Notes: generated from the letters alone by a model not told the origin. 64,000 nt of DNA from Secundilactobacillus kimchicus JCM 15530 (GCF_001433995.1 NZ_AZCX01000003.1:62001-126000), one strand, 5' to 3'. Numbered from the stretch's first letter, positions 43,643-53,206 are shown. Numbers and translations are program-made.

Positions 43643-44425
43643 CTACTGCGGATAAACCGCCAATCGATCCCCTCGCACGGTCACCGTTTGAATTGGCTTT
43701 TGGTAAAAAGCGGACAGATTATCCACCGTTAATACGCGTTGACGGGGACCAGAACGGACAATTTCACCCTGCCGTAATAAAAGCACGTGCTTGAAACACG
43801 GCAAGATTTCCTCTGTGTAATGAGACACTAACAAGAGGGCTGGCGCATTTGGCAGTTGCGCAATGGCGGCCACTCGTTGCAACAGCTCTTCTCTAGCGAA
43901 TAAGTCCAGGCCGTTGCATGGCTCGTCCAAAATCAGCAACTGTGGGTGCGCCATCATCGCCCTCGCAATCAGCACCAGTTGGCGTTCCCCCTGCGAGAGG
44001 ACCGCGTACGGCTTTCCTATCAACTTAGTACCACCCATTTGCGTTAAAATGGCCGTTGCCTCCTCGATGTCGGCCGCCGTCACCGGCTGGTAAATCCCAA
44101 TACTCGCAAACTTTCCCGATAAGACAATGCCCTCAACTCGGTCTCCCGGATGCAACTGATCCTGTAATGCCGTGCTCACCCAGCCAATTTTCGTTTTTAA
44201 TTTCGGAATACTGGTATGCCCAAAAACACCGCCTAGGACTTCTAAGCGGCCAGAGGTTGGCCAGAGATCACCCTGAATCATTTTAAGCATCGTTGTCTTT
44301 CCAGCACCATTTAGGCCTAGAATCGCCCAATTTTCACCAGTGTTGACCTCCCACGATAGGTGCTTAATAATCTGCCGATTCCCCCGCGTTACTGAGACGT
44401 CATCAAATTTTAAAACTCGTGCCAT
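43643..44425 (-). CDS. YlmA/ModF-like ABC ATPase
   Basis: A 260-residue stand-alone ATPase: Walker A GLNGAGKTT, signature LSQGERQ, Walker B LLILDEPCNGLD, switch LLVSHYTEE. The LSQGE variant and EPCNGLD are usual in the YlmA/ModF-type group. No permease gene is adjacent. Role unknown; it follows ilvC but is separated by a strong terminator, so it is likely a separate or weakly read-through unit. Confidence 0.82.
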   Translation of the reverse strand: MARVLKFDDVSVTRGNRQIIKHLSWEVNTGENWAILGLNGAGKTTMLKMIQGDLWPTSGRLEVLGGVFGHTSIPKLKTKIGWVSTALQDQLHPGDRVEGIVLSGKFASIGIYQPVTAADIEEATAILTQMGGTKLIGKPYAVLSQGERQLVLIARAMMAHPQLLILDEPCNGLDLFAREELLQRVAAIAQLPNAPALLLVSHYTEEILPCFKHVLLLRQGEIVRSGPRQRVLTVDNLSAFYQKPIQTVTVRGDRLAVYPQ

Positions 44426-44448
44426 GCTACGACCTCCTTGTCATTAGC

Positions 44449-44485
44449 TCAAAAAGAGCCGGATGAAGTCATCCCGCTCTTTTTG
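44449..44485 (-). terminator. Terminator of ilvB-ilvC
   Basis: AAAAAGAGC.GGATGA and TCATCC.GCTCTTTTT form a stem with A-run/T-run flanks, 35 bp past the ilvC stop. Confidence 0.87.
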
Positions 44486-44517
44486 GCAAACCGATTAAAG
44501 TTGAAACTGGTCGGCTC

Positions 44518-45600
<1,083 letters not shown>

Positions 45601-45634
45601 TTATAAGCCCCACCTCCCTTCAGTGAGTTCGTGA

Positions 45635-47329
45635 TTACATCCCAATCATATCGTCGTTTCGGTGACCAGGCGCAACCATCGGCCAAGCCTGCTCATCAAC
45701 CGGAATTTGAACGTTGATCAACATGGCTGCCGAATCTTCAAAAATGGCGGTCATTTGATCGGTCAGACTTGCCGCTGGCGATAGCTGACGGTACTGCAAC
45801 CCATACGCTGCCGCCAATTTTTCAAAATCAGGCTGCTGGTTAAACAGCGACTTAAAGCGGTGATGATCATAGAATTCGTCTTGCCACTGGCGAATCATCC
45901 CCAATGCATGATTGTTCATCAAAAAGATTTTGATGTTAAGATTCTCAGCAGAAATCACATCGAGTTCTTCACTAGTCATTTGGAAGCCCCCGTCCCCGAC
46001 GAACAGAACGGTTGGCTTGTCCGGTTGCCCAAAGTGCGCCCCAATCGTGGCAGGAAGACCATAACCCATGGTGCCTAACCCGCCCGAACTCACAATTTGA
46101 TTGGGTCGGCTAAACGGATAGGCCTGCGCGACCCACATCTGGTGTTGGCCGACGTCTGTCACGACGGTTGCATCCCCTGATGTCGCCTCACCGACCGCAG
46201 CGATCACTGCCAGTGGGTCAAATCCCGACTGCGCGGTCGCAGACGCTGCCCGGGTTGGATGAGTCTGTTTATTAGCTTGCGTCTTCGCCCGCCAAGCCGT
46301 TGTCTCTGGCCGGGGCGCCTGGCTCGCTAACATGATCTCAAGAGCAGCTTGCGCATCCGCTTGAACAGCGTACTCAGTATCAAACGTTTTATTGAGCTCC
46401 TTAGGGTCAATATCAATATGCATAATCGTCTTGTTGGCCGCATACCCATCGCGCTTAGGAATCAGCCGATCATCAAAGCGGGAACCAATGTTGACAATAA
46501 AATCCGTGTCAGCCAGTGCCATGTTCGCCGCGTAGGTTCCGTGCATCCCACCCATTCCCAAGAACAGCGGATCGGTCGTGGCGACGGTACCGAGGCCAAG
46601 TAACGTGGCCACGACTGGCAGTTGCCATTTATGTATAAAATCATTGAAGGCTTCAGTCGCATTAGCTGCCCCAACCCCGGCCCCGACAATAGCAATGGGG
46701 CGTTGGGCGTGGCTCAGTGCCGTTAACCCGGCCTGCAAGGTTGAAGTGTCGATTGGCGAACCAGCTGGCGACGTTGGCGAGTCAAGTACCCTTGAAAACT
46801 GGGTCGTTTCGTCTAAAACATCCTTAGGTAGTTCGATTAAAACTGGTCCCTTCCGCCCAGATTGGGCTAATTCAAAGGCCTGAGTAATTGTCGGTTGAAG
46901 ATCTGTAATATCCCTAACCTGGTAATTGGCTTTAACAATTGGCCTAGTAACCGCCATCACATTGAGTTCTTGAAAGGCTTCGGTACCTAGTGCCCCACGG
47001 CCAACTTGACCCGCAAACACCACCATGGGAACCGAGTCCATCATGGCATCCGCGATTCCAGTGACCGCATTACTCGCCCCGGGGCCACTAGTCACACATA
47101 AGACGCCCGTTTTTCCAGTTGTCTTGGCATAGCCTTCGGCCGCATGGGCCGCTCCCTGCTCGTGACGAACCAAGATCAACTCAAACTGCTGACCATACAT
47201 CGCGTCCATCAACGAAAGAATCGTCCCGCCAGGATACCCAAACAGGTGCGTCACATTTTGCTGTCTTAAGCTACTGACTAACACGTCATCCCCCGTCATT
47301 TGATCCGGTTTTGTCTGTACGTCGTTCAT
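45635..47329 (-). CDS. ilvB: Acetohydroxyacid synthase large (catalytic) subunit IlvB
   Basis: ThDP- and FAD-dependent condensation of pyruvate with pyruvate or 2-ketobutyrate. Catalytic Glu in RHEQGAAHAAEGYA, ThDP-binding GDGGFQMTSEELDV..., NNHALG and GMIRQWQDEFYD, whose Trp marks anabolic AHAS rather than catabolic AlsS. ATG 47329 abuts GAGG; alternative starts at 47359 (ATG) or TTG 47335 cannot be excluded. The usual downstream ilvN is missing; a decayed copy seems to lie at 48.9 kb, so the enzyme may be free of valine feedback. Confidence 0.95.
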   Translation of the reverse strand: MNDVQTKPDQMTGDDVLVSSLRQQNVTHLFGYPGGTILSLMDAMYGQQFELILVRHEQGAAHAAEGYAKTTGKTGVLCVTSGPGASNAVTGIADAMMDSVPMVVFAGQVGRGALGTEAFQELNVMAVTRPIVKANYQVRDITDLQPTITQAFELAQSGRKGPVLIELPKDVLDETTQFSRVLDSPTSPAGSPIDTSTLQAGLTALSHAQRPIAIVGAGVGAANATEAFNDFIHKWQLPVVATLLGLGTVATTDPLFLGMGGMHGTYAANMALADTDFIVNIGSRFDDRLIPKRDGYAANKTIMHIDIDPKELNKTFDTEYAVQADAQAALEIMLASQAPRPETTAWRAKTQANKQTHPTRAASATAQSGFDPLAVIAAVGEATSGDATVVTDVGQHQMWVAQAYPFSRPNQIVSSGGLGTMGYGLPATIGAHFGQPDKPTVLFVGDGGFQMTSEELDVISAENLNIKIFLMNNHALGMIRQWQDEFYDHHRFKSLFNQQPDFEKLAAAYGLQYRQLSPAASLTDQMTAIFEDSAAMLINVQIPVDEQAWPMVAPGHRNDDMIGM

Positions 47330-47416
47330 CCTCAAATCATCACATCCTTCGAAAAACACAAATTTTTAATTGCCGTAGCGAGTTTGTGAAAAGCTTGCCT
47401 CGTTGCGATGTGGTTC

Positions 47417-47457
47417 AGATTATCATACATTTTCTAATTGTCAACACATAATCTAAT
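47417..47457 (-). promoter_or_regulatory. ilvB promoter with TCTAAT direct-repeat operator
   Basis: Minus strand TTGACA (47439-47444), 16-base spacer, TAATCT (47417-47422). TCTAAT occurs on the + strand at 47433-47438 and 47452-47457, flanking the -35 box as in ilvD. The ATTATCAT segment at the -10 is also shared. Confidence 0.8.
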
Positions 47458-47654
47458 TGTTTTTTAATCAAACTCCGATCAATTTTTCGGTTTCTTCTAC
47501 TTGTGTCGTCGTCAAAAAATTCGCTAAAAAACTTTTTAAACCAAGCCCACTAACGACATCAGTCACGGCTAATTCGGACCAACCAGAATAATCAACCGTC
47601 ATAGCGAGCTCCAATATGACGTCAACAGTTTCTCATTGTTTTTTAAATTAACGG

Positions 47655-47682
47655 TTGTGTTTTCTCTTGATTGTGATATATT
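47655..47682 (+). promoter_or_regulatory. Promoter of the Val T-box transcript
   Basis: TTGTGT (47655-47660), 16-base spacer, TATATT (47677-47682), just ahead of T-box Stem I. The 47458-47654 stretch between this and the ilvB promoter holds no ORF. Confidence 0.65.
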
Positions 47683-47689
47683 GAACCTC

Positions 47690-47935
47690 AACGAAAAACA
47701 AAAGCAACTTGAAAAGAGTAACGACTAAGGTGCCCCCAGAGAATTCCGGAACGCTGAAACGGAACGCCAGCTTAGTTGCGAACGTAGCTTCAAGAGGTCT
47801 TGCTTTAAGGATGCCGCCTTTATCCGGTTCGATGTTTAACATCAGTGAGGCAGCCATTAGACTGCGAATAAAGGTGGTACCGCGTAAAAACGCCCTTTGA
47901 AGAGCAAAATCTTCAAAGGGCGTTTTATTTTGACG
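47690..47935 (+). promoter_or_regulatory. T-box leader with a GUA (valine) specifier
   Basis: The base stem CTTGAA/TTCAAG encloses an internal loop with AGTA on the 5' side and GAA-C-GTA-G on the 3' side; the specifier GUA is 47784-47786 by analogy with the Met T-box here (GAA-U-AUG-G). The T-box sequence AAGGTGGTACCGCG is at 47871-47884 and the terminator (CGCCCTTTGAAGA/TCTTCAAAGGGCG + TTTTATTTT) at 47890-47931. Valine starvation should induce the next gene. Confidence 0.88.
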
Positions 47936-47972
47936 TTTTTCGTATTTTTAATTCTCGAAAGGACTGATAGTC

Positions 47973-48662
47973 ATGTCATCTCACATTATTTTGGCGGCTG
48001 CAAATGCGCCAATGGCAAAGTTTTTCGAAACGCAGGGTTTTGATTCGCTCTACGTGAACCAAGAATCCGTGGCCAATCAATTATTAGCCACCACCGATGA
48101 ATCCTTAGCCGTCACGGAATACGTGCAATATCTTAAATGCCTGCGGGCAACGACCACCGTCAGGATGTTGGCTGACGCGGCTATTGGATCCGACCCGATT
48201 TCAACGACCATTAACCGAGTTAGCCATTGTGGTATGGATACCATCGTCATTAGTGATGACGACGAAAATCACCGGGCCCTAACGCTTGCCGACTTCTCGA
48301 ACCACATCCAAGCAGCGAGTAGCTGCATCGCCGGCCTCTCCAGCAGCTTAATGCTTAACCTAGGCCACCTTGAACAGTACGGGTACCAAGGACTAAGCGA
48401 ACGAATCAAGCTAACGAAGAACACCAACGTCACGGCCATCGTCGTCAGCCACGTTACCCCAGATGATCTCGGGGGGTTAGCCCCGCTTCTTGCCGAAAAT
48501 CACCAGATCGGCCTGGCCCTCGACCACCCGGATTTTAGCTATGGCATGGTTCAAGCCATGATGCCCGCGTTTATTTTAGATACTTATCATCCGAGTCTTG
48601 CGGCCAAGCAGTCTGTTCAAAATGCTGGTAATTCAGTTATCGCAAAGCTTTTTATGGGATAA
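47973..48662 (+). CDS. Degenerate isocitrate lyase/PEP mutase-superfamily protein under Val T-box control
   Basis: A 229-residue protein whose order of elements follows the ICL/PEPM TIM barrel: FFETQGFDSLYVN, then TDESLAVTEYVQYLKCL, then MLADAAIGSDPISTTINRVSHCGMDTIVISDDD, the place of the DxDTGYG...EDQ active site. The metal-binding DAD and the ED pair are altered (DAAIG, SDD), so classical lyase or mutase chemistry is doubtful, and it is shorter than the usual ~290 residues. Ribosome site GAAAGGA. Control by a valine T-box next to ilv genes suggests a role in BCAA metabolism, possibly with branched 2-keto acids. Function unknown. Confidence 0.6.
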   Translation: MSSHIILAAANAPMAKFFETQGFDSLYVNQESVANQLLATTDESLAVTEYVQYLKCLRATTTVRMLADAAIGSDPISTTINRVSHCGMDTIVISDDDENHRALTLADFSNHIQAASSCIAGLSSSLMLNLGHLEQYGYQGLSERIKLTKNTNVTAIVVSHVTPDDLGGLAPLLAENHQIGLALDHPDFSYGMVQAMMPAFILDTYHPSLAAKQSVQNAGNSVIAKLFMG

Positions 48663-48681
48663 TCCAAAATATTCCTACCAG

Positions 48682-48728
48682 AATATAATTATTTTATCAT
48701 TTACTTTTAATCTTATCATTGCTATGCT
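48682..48728 (+). promoter_or_regulatory. Promoter of the Ile/Val/Leu-rich leader (copy 2)
   Basis: TTTACT (48700-48705), 17-base spacer, TATGCT (48723-48728), preceded by AATATAATTATTTTATCA. It aligns base for base with the promoter at 41859-41905 over about 45 positions with few changes. Confidence 0.75.
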
Positions 48729-48771
48729 TCATGTTATCAAAACGAAATCACTTAAATCGAGGTAAACAACT

Positions 48772-48834
48772 ATGAACCAACACACCGTCTTAATTTTAAA
48801 GAGCTTATCTGTTGCTGTCGTGATTATTATTTAA
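48772..48834 (+). CDS. BCAA-rich leader peptide (20 codons), copy 2
   Basis: ATG 48772 has the ribosome site GAGG (48759-48762). The peptide MNQHTVLILKSLSVAVVIII has eleven Val/Leu/Ile residues out of twenty, ending in three Ile codons directly before TAA. It has the same length as the leader at 41936 and is followed by the same hairpin set, so it is a leader for transcription attenuation by BCAA supply. Confidence 0.88.
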   Translation: MNQHTVLILKSLSVAVVIII

Positions 48835-48837
48835 TCT

Positions 48838-48927
48838 GCGGGCAAGATTTGACGAGCCCGCAAACCTGCGGGCAGTGTTGGCGAGAGCCGGAAGCTGCTA
48901 ATTGTAGCTTCCGGCTCTTTATTTTTT
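48838..48927 (+). promoter_or_regulatory. BCAA attenuator, copy 2
   Basis: GCGGGC (48838-48843), GCCCGC (48856-48861) and GCGGGC (48868-48873) offer two exclusive pairings, followed by the terminator GAGCCGGAAGCT/AGCTTCCGGCTC with TTTATTTTTT to 48927. Same architecture as copy 1. Confidence 0.85.
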
Positions 48928-48946
48928 ACCAGAAAGGAGGGATTTT

Positions 48947-49210
48947 ATGACCACTATCATCACACTATTGTGCTTATCGTTTCTCTGGTTGCGGCTCACT
49001 CGGTTCAACAACCATCACAAACGCCACCAAACCACTAACTTAATGGTTTGTTGTCGACCTTATCGGTGGCGGACAAGACCAGCCAGCGTCGCGTTTGACC
49101 AAATTCGGGACTTCACTGGTAATCAGTGAATCCGTTGCTAACTGTTTCAATCGCAACGCCCACATAAGACTCAACTTCGCATTTTTGCGACACATAGCTG
49201 GTGGCGCAAC
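48947..49210 (+). pseudogene. ilvN: Probable decayed ilvN (AHAS regulatory subunit)
   Basis: A strong ribosome site (AAAGGAGG) and ATG 48947 follow the second attenuator, but the frame opened there gives only 60 residues. Pieces in different frames read like an IlvN ACT domain in order: TIVLIV (frame of 48949), LRLTRFNNHH (48947), LSTLSVAD (48949) and QDQPASRLT (48948). At least three shifts are needed. The missing ilvN between ilvB and ilvC and the BCAA leader in front support the reading. Multi-frame matching by eye can mislead, so confidence is moderate. Confidence 0.45.
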
Positions 49211-49397
49211 CAGCAGTCACTCGTTGATCAGGCGGGCCCACCTGTCAACCATCCATAATCCAATATTGGTGTTTTCACCATTCCCCAGTCCCGCTAATAC
49301 TTGATTGACCGCGGCTGGACACATATTCTTCATTAAGATTTTAATATTAATGAAGAAACTGGTTATTTTTGAACTGTTCAACCAAGAATAACCCACA
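49211..49397. other. Non-coding stretch after the decayed ilvN
   Basis: No convincing gene. It holds an inverted repeat CTTCATTAA..TTAATGAAG at about 49330-49357, and scattered short frames that look like decayed coding sequence. Confidence 0.45.
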
Positions 49398-49432
49398 TAA
49401 AAACGCCTAGAACAACCGTCCTAGGCGTTACA
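49398..49432 (-). terminator. Terminator of the glycerol-dehydrogenase-like gene
   Basis: AACGCCTAGGACGG..TTCTAGGCGTTTTTAT on the minus strand: a GC-containing stem with a five-T tail. Confidence 0.85.
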
Positions 49433-49440
49433 TATTACTA

Positions 49441-50541
49441 TTAAATGGCTACTTTCGCACTGACTTGCTCCACCGTTGCAATGGCCTCTCGAACCACTGC
49501 CGCGGTGACCGGCTTTTCCGTCGGCACAAAGTGCATCTGCGTGCTTGGGTCGGCCGCCGCTTCAGCTACCTTTTCAATGTCAGCTTCACTCGCATGACCC
49601 AAGTCAACCTCTGCTAAATTGGTTGGCAATCCAAGCGCCCGGTAAAATGGCAGCAGGTCCTTGATGTCATCTTCTTGGCCTTCAATGGCCAGCAACACCA
49701 AAATACCATAAGCCACCTTAGCACCATGCAAATGCGGTGCGGTCTCAGGGAAGATGGTTAGGGCATCATGGATGGCGTGAGCACCAGAGGCTCGGCCGTA
49801 ATCATCTCCCCAGCCGCCCACTGTGCCAGCCATCACAGTCACTGTTTCAGCGACTTGGCGCCAACGAGGTGTTAGCTTACCAGCTTTCATATCCTCAACG
49901 GCCCCAATGGCATTTTTCAACAAGACGTCCTTACAGTTGTTAGCCATCTGCTGGGAGATTGTCAGGGCTACCGTGTATTGATCTTCAGGTAACTGCTTAA
50001 AAATCAATTCTGACTCATAGAACTTCGCCAGCGTGTCGCCAATACCAGCCACGAAGTACTCGATTGGCGAATTCAAAATAACCTTGGGATTCAACAACAT
50101 CAAATTAGCGGTTTCCAAGTAAATCTCGTGATCCACGTGTTCGCCGGATTCCTTATAATGCACGGAAATCGCTGACCATGGCGAGCAGTTGCTCGCCAAC
50201 GTTGGAATTAAGACCAGATAACGATGCGTACCAGTCGTAACGCTCTTGGCAGTATCCAGCACCTTACCACCACCTAGGCCAATGACCATATCAACGTCAT
50301 TTTCATCCGCAATGGCTCGGACGCGAGCGATTTCTTCGTAAGAACACTCACCGCCAAACGGCACGTCCACGACATCAACATCCGCGGGCCAAGCTGGTAA
50401 GTATGGTTGGGCTGCGGCTAATGATTTCTGGCCGTGTAAAAATAACACGGTTTTCACCTTTAAGTCGGCCATGAACCCTGGTAATTGGTCGTAAGCCTCG
50501 TTGTCTGAAATGTAGCGCTGTGGTCCACTTTGTGAAATCAT
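49441..50541 (-). CDS. Iron-containing alcohol dehydrogenase family protein, GldA-like
   Basis: A 366-residue protein of the glycerol dehydrogenase branch: nucleotide-binding GLGGGKVLDTAKSV (about residue 90), PTLASNCSPWSAISV, and metal ligands expected in GIGDTLAKFYE, AHAIHDALT and HGAKVAYG. ATG 50541 is preferred (AAAGGAC upstream) over the longer 50571 start. Likely oxidises glycerol or a similar diol with NAD; the 50542-50779 gap before it holds its promoter and the terminator of the next gene. Confidence 0.87.
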   Translation of the reverse strand: MISQSGPQRYISDNEAYDQLPGFMADLKVKTVLFLHGQKSLAAAQPYLPAWPADVDVVDVPFGGECSYEEIARVRAIADENDVDMVIGLGGGKVLDTAKSVTTGTHRYLVLIPTLASNCSPWSAISVHYKESGEHVDHEIYLETANLMLLNPKVILNSPIEYFVAGIGDTLAKFYESELIFKQLPEDQYTVALTISQQMANNCKDVLLKNAIGAVEDMKAGKLTPRWRQVAETVTVMAGTVGGWGDDYGRASGAHAIHDALTIFPETAPHLHGAKVAYGILVLLAIEGQEDDIKDLLPFYRALGLPTNLAEVDLGHASEADIEKVAEAAADPSTQMHFVPTEKPVTAAVVREAIATVEQVSAKVAI

Positions 50542-50730
50542 TGTCGTCAGTCCTTTGTGTTGCCCGGTCATGTGCCGGGCTTATTTATGTAGTAAGCCGC
50601 AACTCTCTGTCTGCGTGCTAACGGAAATTTATTATCGGCTTTATAAAATGAAAAGTCAAGGATGATTTTAATTCTATTTTAATAAAAACTCAAATCTGGT
50701 ATTTTCTATTTTGACTCTGGTCACCCGATT

Positions 50731-50765
50731 AAAAAAATCGTCCCCATAGAGACGATCTTTGTGTA
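50731..50765 (-). terminator. Terminator of the surface protein gene
   Basis: AAAGATCGTCTC..GGGACGATTTTTTT on the minus strand, with a seven-T tail. Confidence 0.85.
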
Positions 50766-50779
50766 ATCTGTTCACTCGT

Positions 50780-52180
50780 TTAATTTAAACCCTGTGTGTA
50801 CTTGGCAAAGCCATAATAATTCAGAGCGTCCCCGTGAGGAAGTTGTGATGCTGGGGTCAGTAAGAATTGTTTAAAGCTGTTGTCCCCTTTATTCAATTCA
50901 AATTTTTTGTAGATTCGGTAATCACCAGACTTAGCTGGATCGTTAACTTCAAAATAAACTCTGAATGGATCTACGTGACCATTAACCGTAGCGGTGAACC
51001 CGATCATGCCGGAATATTTAGCCACCCATTTCCCATTTTCATAGGCATAGTCGGTGAAATAGTTACCATGTAATGAGCGAAATTCCGTAATTCCTTTTAC
51101 TCGTAAAGCAGCCGCTTCAGGCGTTTCTTTGTTCAGCCTTTCAGCATCAATGTCCGAAACGTTCATTCCATTCACTGTCTGCACCTGATTGAAGCCCCGA
51201 CTAAACATGTCAGCCGTTTTGACGTAATACACTTGAGTTCCAACCGCAATTTCAGTAAAATCACCGACAGTCCCGAGATCCTTATAGGCGCCGTCAAAAA
51301 GCGACATACTGGTATCTGGTAAAATGGCACTTTGGTCGTTCGGGTACAAATACTTTGGTCCCATAACCTGAACATAGTTAGAGGCATTGCTTGATCCCGG
51401 CACTTGATACAAGTCATGTTTGGCTCGCTCTAATACAGTCGTAGCGGGAATACCTGTAGCCCAATACCCCCCTGAGGTAACACCATCTTCATTTGTCGCT
51501 GGTGCCTCGAAGGCTTGCACCATTGGGATTTTCACGCTCCCCCCGGCGCTATCGAGTACTGACAGATCGACAATTCTATATTTATAATCGGTTCCCCAGT
51601 GGCTCATAAAGTTCCGAATAGTCGCAACCTGACTGTCAGTCAATTTAGGTGCGTACTGTTGAAAAGTAGCGGAAGAAATTGAGCGATAGGTATCGATTGG
51701 GGCAATTTTAGTCGGATCATAATCTTTAATTGGTGTGTTTTCATAGGTTGCTGCAAATGGAATTGATGAATAGTAAATTCCTTTGCTTGAGTTTGCATAG
51801 CCGCCACTAATGACGTCGTTTCCAACAGCAAACGCCCCAGCAGTCACATACCCGCGCCAAACATACCCCGACACAGTCTTAGCACCATACTGAGTTGAGA
51901 CGCGGTAATAAATCGCACCACGCATCTTCACACTTTTGGAAACTTTCCACGTATGGCCAGGATAATTCTTCATATTATGAACTCGGTACTGGTGGTGTGC
52001 GGACCACAAGTACGCTGTGGTCTTTTGAGCTTTCTGATGATACGGTTTCGCTGGTGAATAGTTCTTCGTCTTTGTCCAATAATAGTACGCTGCATGGCCA
52101 GTCTCAGGCTGGGTGGCAAACCCAGCAATGCCGATTGCTGCACCAAGCGCGGTTGCTAAGGCAATTTTTCGTAGATTCAT
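50780..52180 (-). CDS. Secreted cell-surface protein, unknown function
   Basis: A 466-residue protein with a clear signal peptide: basic MNLRK, hydrophobic ALATALGAAIGIAGFA and a likely cut at GHA-AYYYW (about residues 30-31). The segment about 38-112 (TAYLWSAHHQYRVHNMKNY...WKVSKSVKMRGAIYYRVS...YVWRGYVTAG) is an SH3-like/GW-type module seen in surface proteins of lactobacilli, likely binding wall polymers. The rest (about 115-466) is rich in Tyr, Asp and Ser with no recognised enzyme motif or LPXTG. A role in adhesion or wall interaction is inferred. Confidence 0.8.
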   Translation of the reverse strand: MNLRKIALATALGAAIGIAGFATQPETGHAAYYYWTKTKNYSPAKPYHQKAQKTTAYLWSAHHQYRVHNMKNYPGHTWKVSKSVKMRGAIYYRVSTQYGAKTVSGYVWRGYVTAGAFAVGNDVISGGYANSSKGIYYSSIPFAATYENTPIKDYDPTKIAPIDTYRSISSATFQQYAPKLTDSQVATIRNFMSHWGTDYKYRIVDLSVLDSAGGSVKIPMVQAFEAPATNEDGVTSGGYWATGIPATTVLERAKHDLYQVPGSSNASNYVQVMGPKYLYPNDQSAILPDTSMSLFDGAYKDLGTVGDFTEIAVGTQVYYVKTADMFSRGFNQVQTVNGMNVSDIDAERLNKETPEAAALRVKGITEFRSLHGNYFTDYAYENGKWVAKYSGMIGFTATVNGHVDPFRVYFEVNDPAKSGDYRIYKKFELNKGDNSFKQFLLTPASQLPHGDALNYYGFAKYTQGLN

Positions 52181-52324
52181 TAGAATCCCCCCCTTGGCGA
52201 ATAGTATAGCATAAACACAAACAGCGCCTGTTACAGTCTAATTTTGAGATTTTTTAGGTTTGACTTATTAGTCTTTAGGGTTACTATTAAGTTGTACACA
52301 ATTTAAATGTTGGAGGTTTTGCAA

Positions 52325-52882
52325 ATGACCCAAAAATACATTGCCGAAATTGTCCCCCTAAATGCCACCAAAATCGGAACAGCCGCTCATGGTACGGCTG
52401 AATTCACCGAAACGGCCGACAGCTTGGACATTAAGATTGAAATGTTCGATACCCCCGCTAACACTGAGCACTGGGAGCATTTTCACGGTTTTCCTGGCGG
52501 ACAAGACGCCGCCATTGCGACTGAAGCCCAAGATGTCAACGGCGACGGTTTTGTGGATTTACCCGAGACTGAAGCCGTTTCCGGAACCACGATGGTCCCG
52601 TTTGATGGCGCCCCACACGAGATGAACATTCCAAACGACAACTATCCCGTATCAGACGCCAACGGCCACTTCGCCTATGAAAAGCACGTGCCGCTGGATG
52701 CCTTAAAGGCTCAGTTTAAGCAAGTGTTTGGCACCGACGATCTCGAACTGGATAAGCGCGTGGTCTACATCCATGGCGTTGAGGACAGCCTCAACTTACC
52801 CGATACCGTGGCTGGCGCAGTGGGCCACTACGACCAACACGTCACCCTGCCAATTGCGGTGGGAAAAGTCAAGAAGGCCTAA
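52325..52882 (+). CDS. CHRD-like / SOD-like hypothetical protein with a calcium-loop motif
   Basis: A 185-residue acidic protein. EHWEHFHGFPGGQDA recalls CHRD and Cu/Zn-SOD-like folds. DVNGDGFVDLPE fits the EF-hand/dockerin calcium loop D-x-N-x-D-G-x-x-D-x-x-E exactly. Further His residues (KHVPL, YIHGVED, GHYDQHVTLP) could bind metal. There is no signal peptide, so it should be cytosolic. ATG 52325 (ribosome site TTGGAGG) is preferred over 52307. A TTGACT / TACTAT promoter with 16-base spacer lies at about 52260-52287. Function unknown. Confidence 0.72.
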   Translation: MTQKYIAEIVPLNATKIGTAAHGTAEFTETADSLDIKIEMFDTPANTEHWEHFHGFPGGQDAAIATEAQDVNGDGFVDLPETEAVSGTTMVPFDGAPHEMNIPNDNYPVSDANGHFAYEKHVPLDALKAQFKQVFGTDDLELDKRVVYIHGVEDSLNLPDTVAGAVGHYDQHVTLPIAVGKVKKA

Positions 52883-52885
52883 CAC

Positions 52886-52924
52886 AAAAGCAGAATTCCG
52901 TCAGCCGGAATTCTGCTTTTTTTA
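52886..52924. terminator. Terminator between convergent genes
   Basis: AAAAGCAGAATTCCG..CGGAATTCTGCTTTTTTT: perfect stem with T-runs on both strands; overlaps the last codon of the downstream minus-strand gene. Confidence 0.88.
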
Positions 52925-53206
52925 ACTGTAATCATCAAACCAATCATCATTTTCGCCGTTGGTTCGGGTGTTATCAATCACATGCATTTCCTCTTCCTCG
53001 TCGAGGGCTTCTTGCTCATCACGGCGGGAAGTTGGTGGTGCCGGTTGCTGATAACGGCAAATGGCAAGTAATCCCCATGCAACTAATCCGAGACCGCCAA
53101 AGCCGACAATGGGCTGCCAAAAGTTGTACCGGATGCTCCACTGAATACCTTTAACAACAAACAGTACCGTTCCAATTACCGAAAACCATTTCCAAGATCG
53201 TGCCAT
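52922..53206 (-). CDS. Small membrane protein, unknown function
   Basis: A 94-residue protein with two membrane segments (about 9-23 WFSVIGTVLFVVKGI and 33-50 GFGGLGLVAWGLLAIC), then a hydrophilic acidic tail (DEQEALDEEEEMHVI...NDDWFDDYS). It is 65 bp downstream of the K+ channel gene on the same strand and may be co-transcribed. No family recognised. Confidence 0.6.
   Translation of the reverse strand: MARSWKWFSVIGTVLFVVKGIQWSIRYNFWQPIVGFGGLGLVAWGLLAICRYQQPAPPTSRRDEQEALDEEEEMHVIDNTRTNGENDDWFDDYS

Noticed and set aside
47648-47857. 69-codon minus-strand ORF upstream of ilvB
   Set aside because: It is antisense to the Val T-box leader, has no ribosome site, and the structured leader explains the sequence.
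50780-52180. LPXTG-anchored or S-layer protein
   Set aside because: No LPXTG motif, and the wall-binding-like module is N-terminal and single; only a generic surface protein call is supported.
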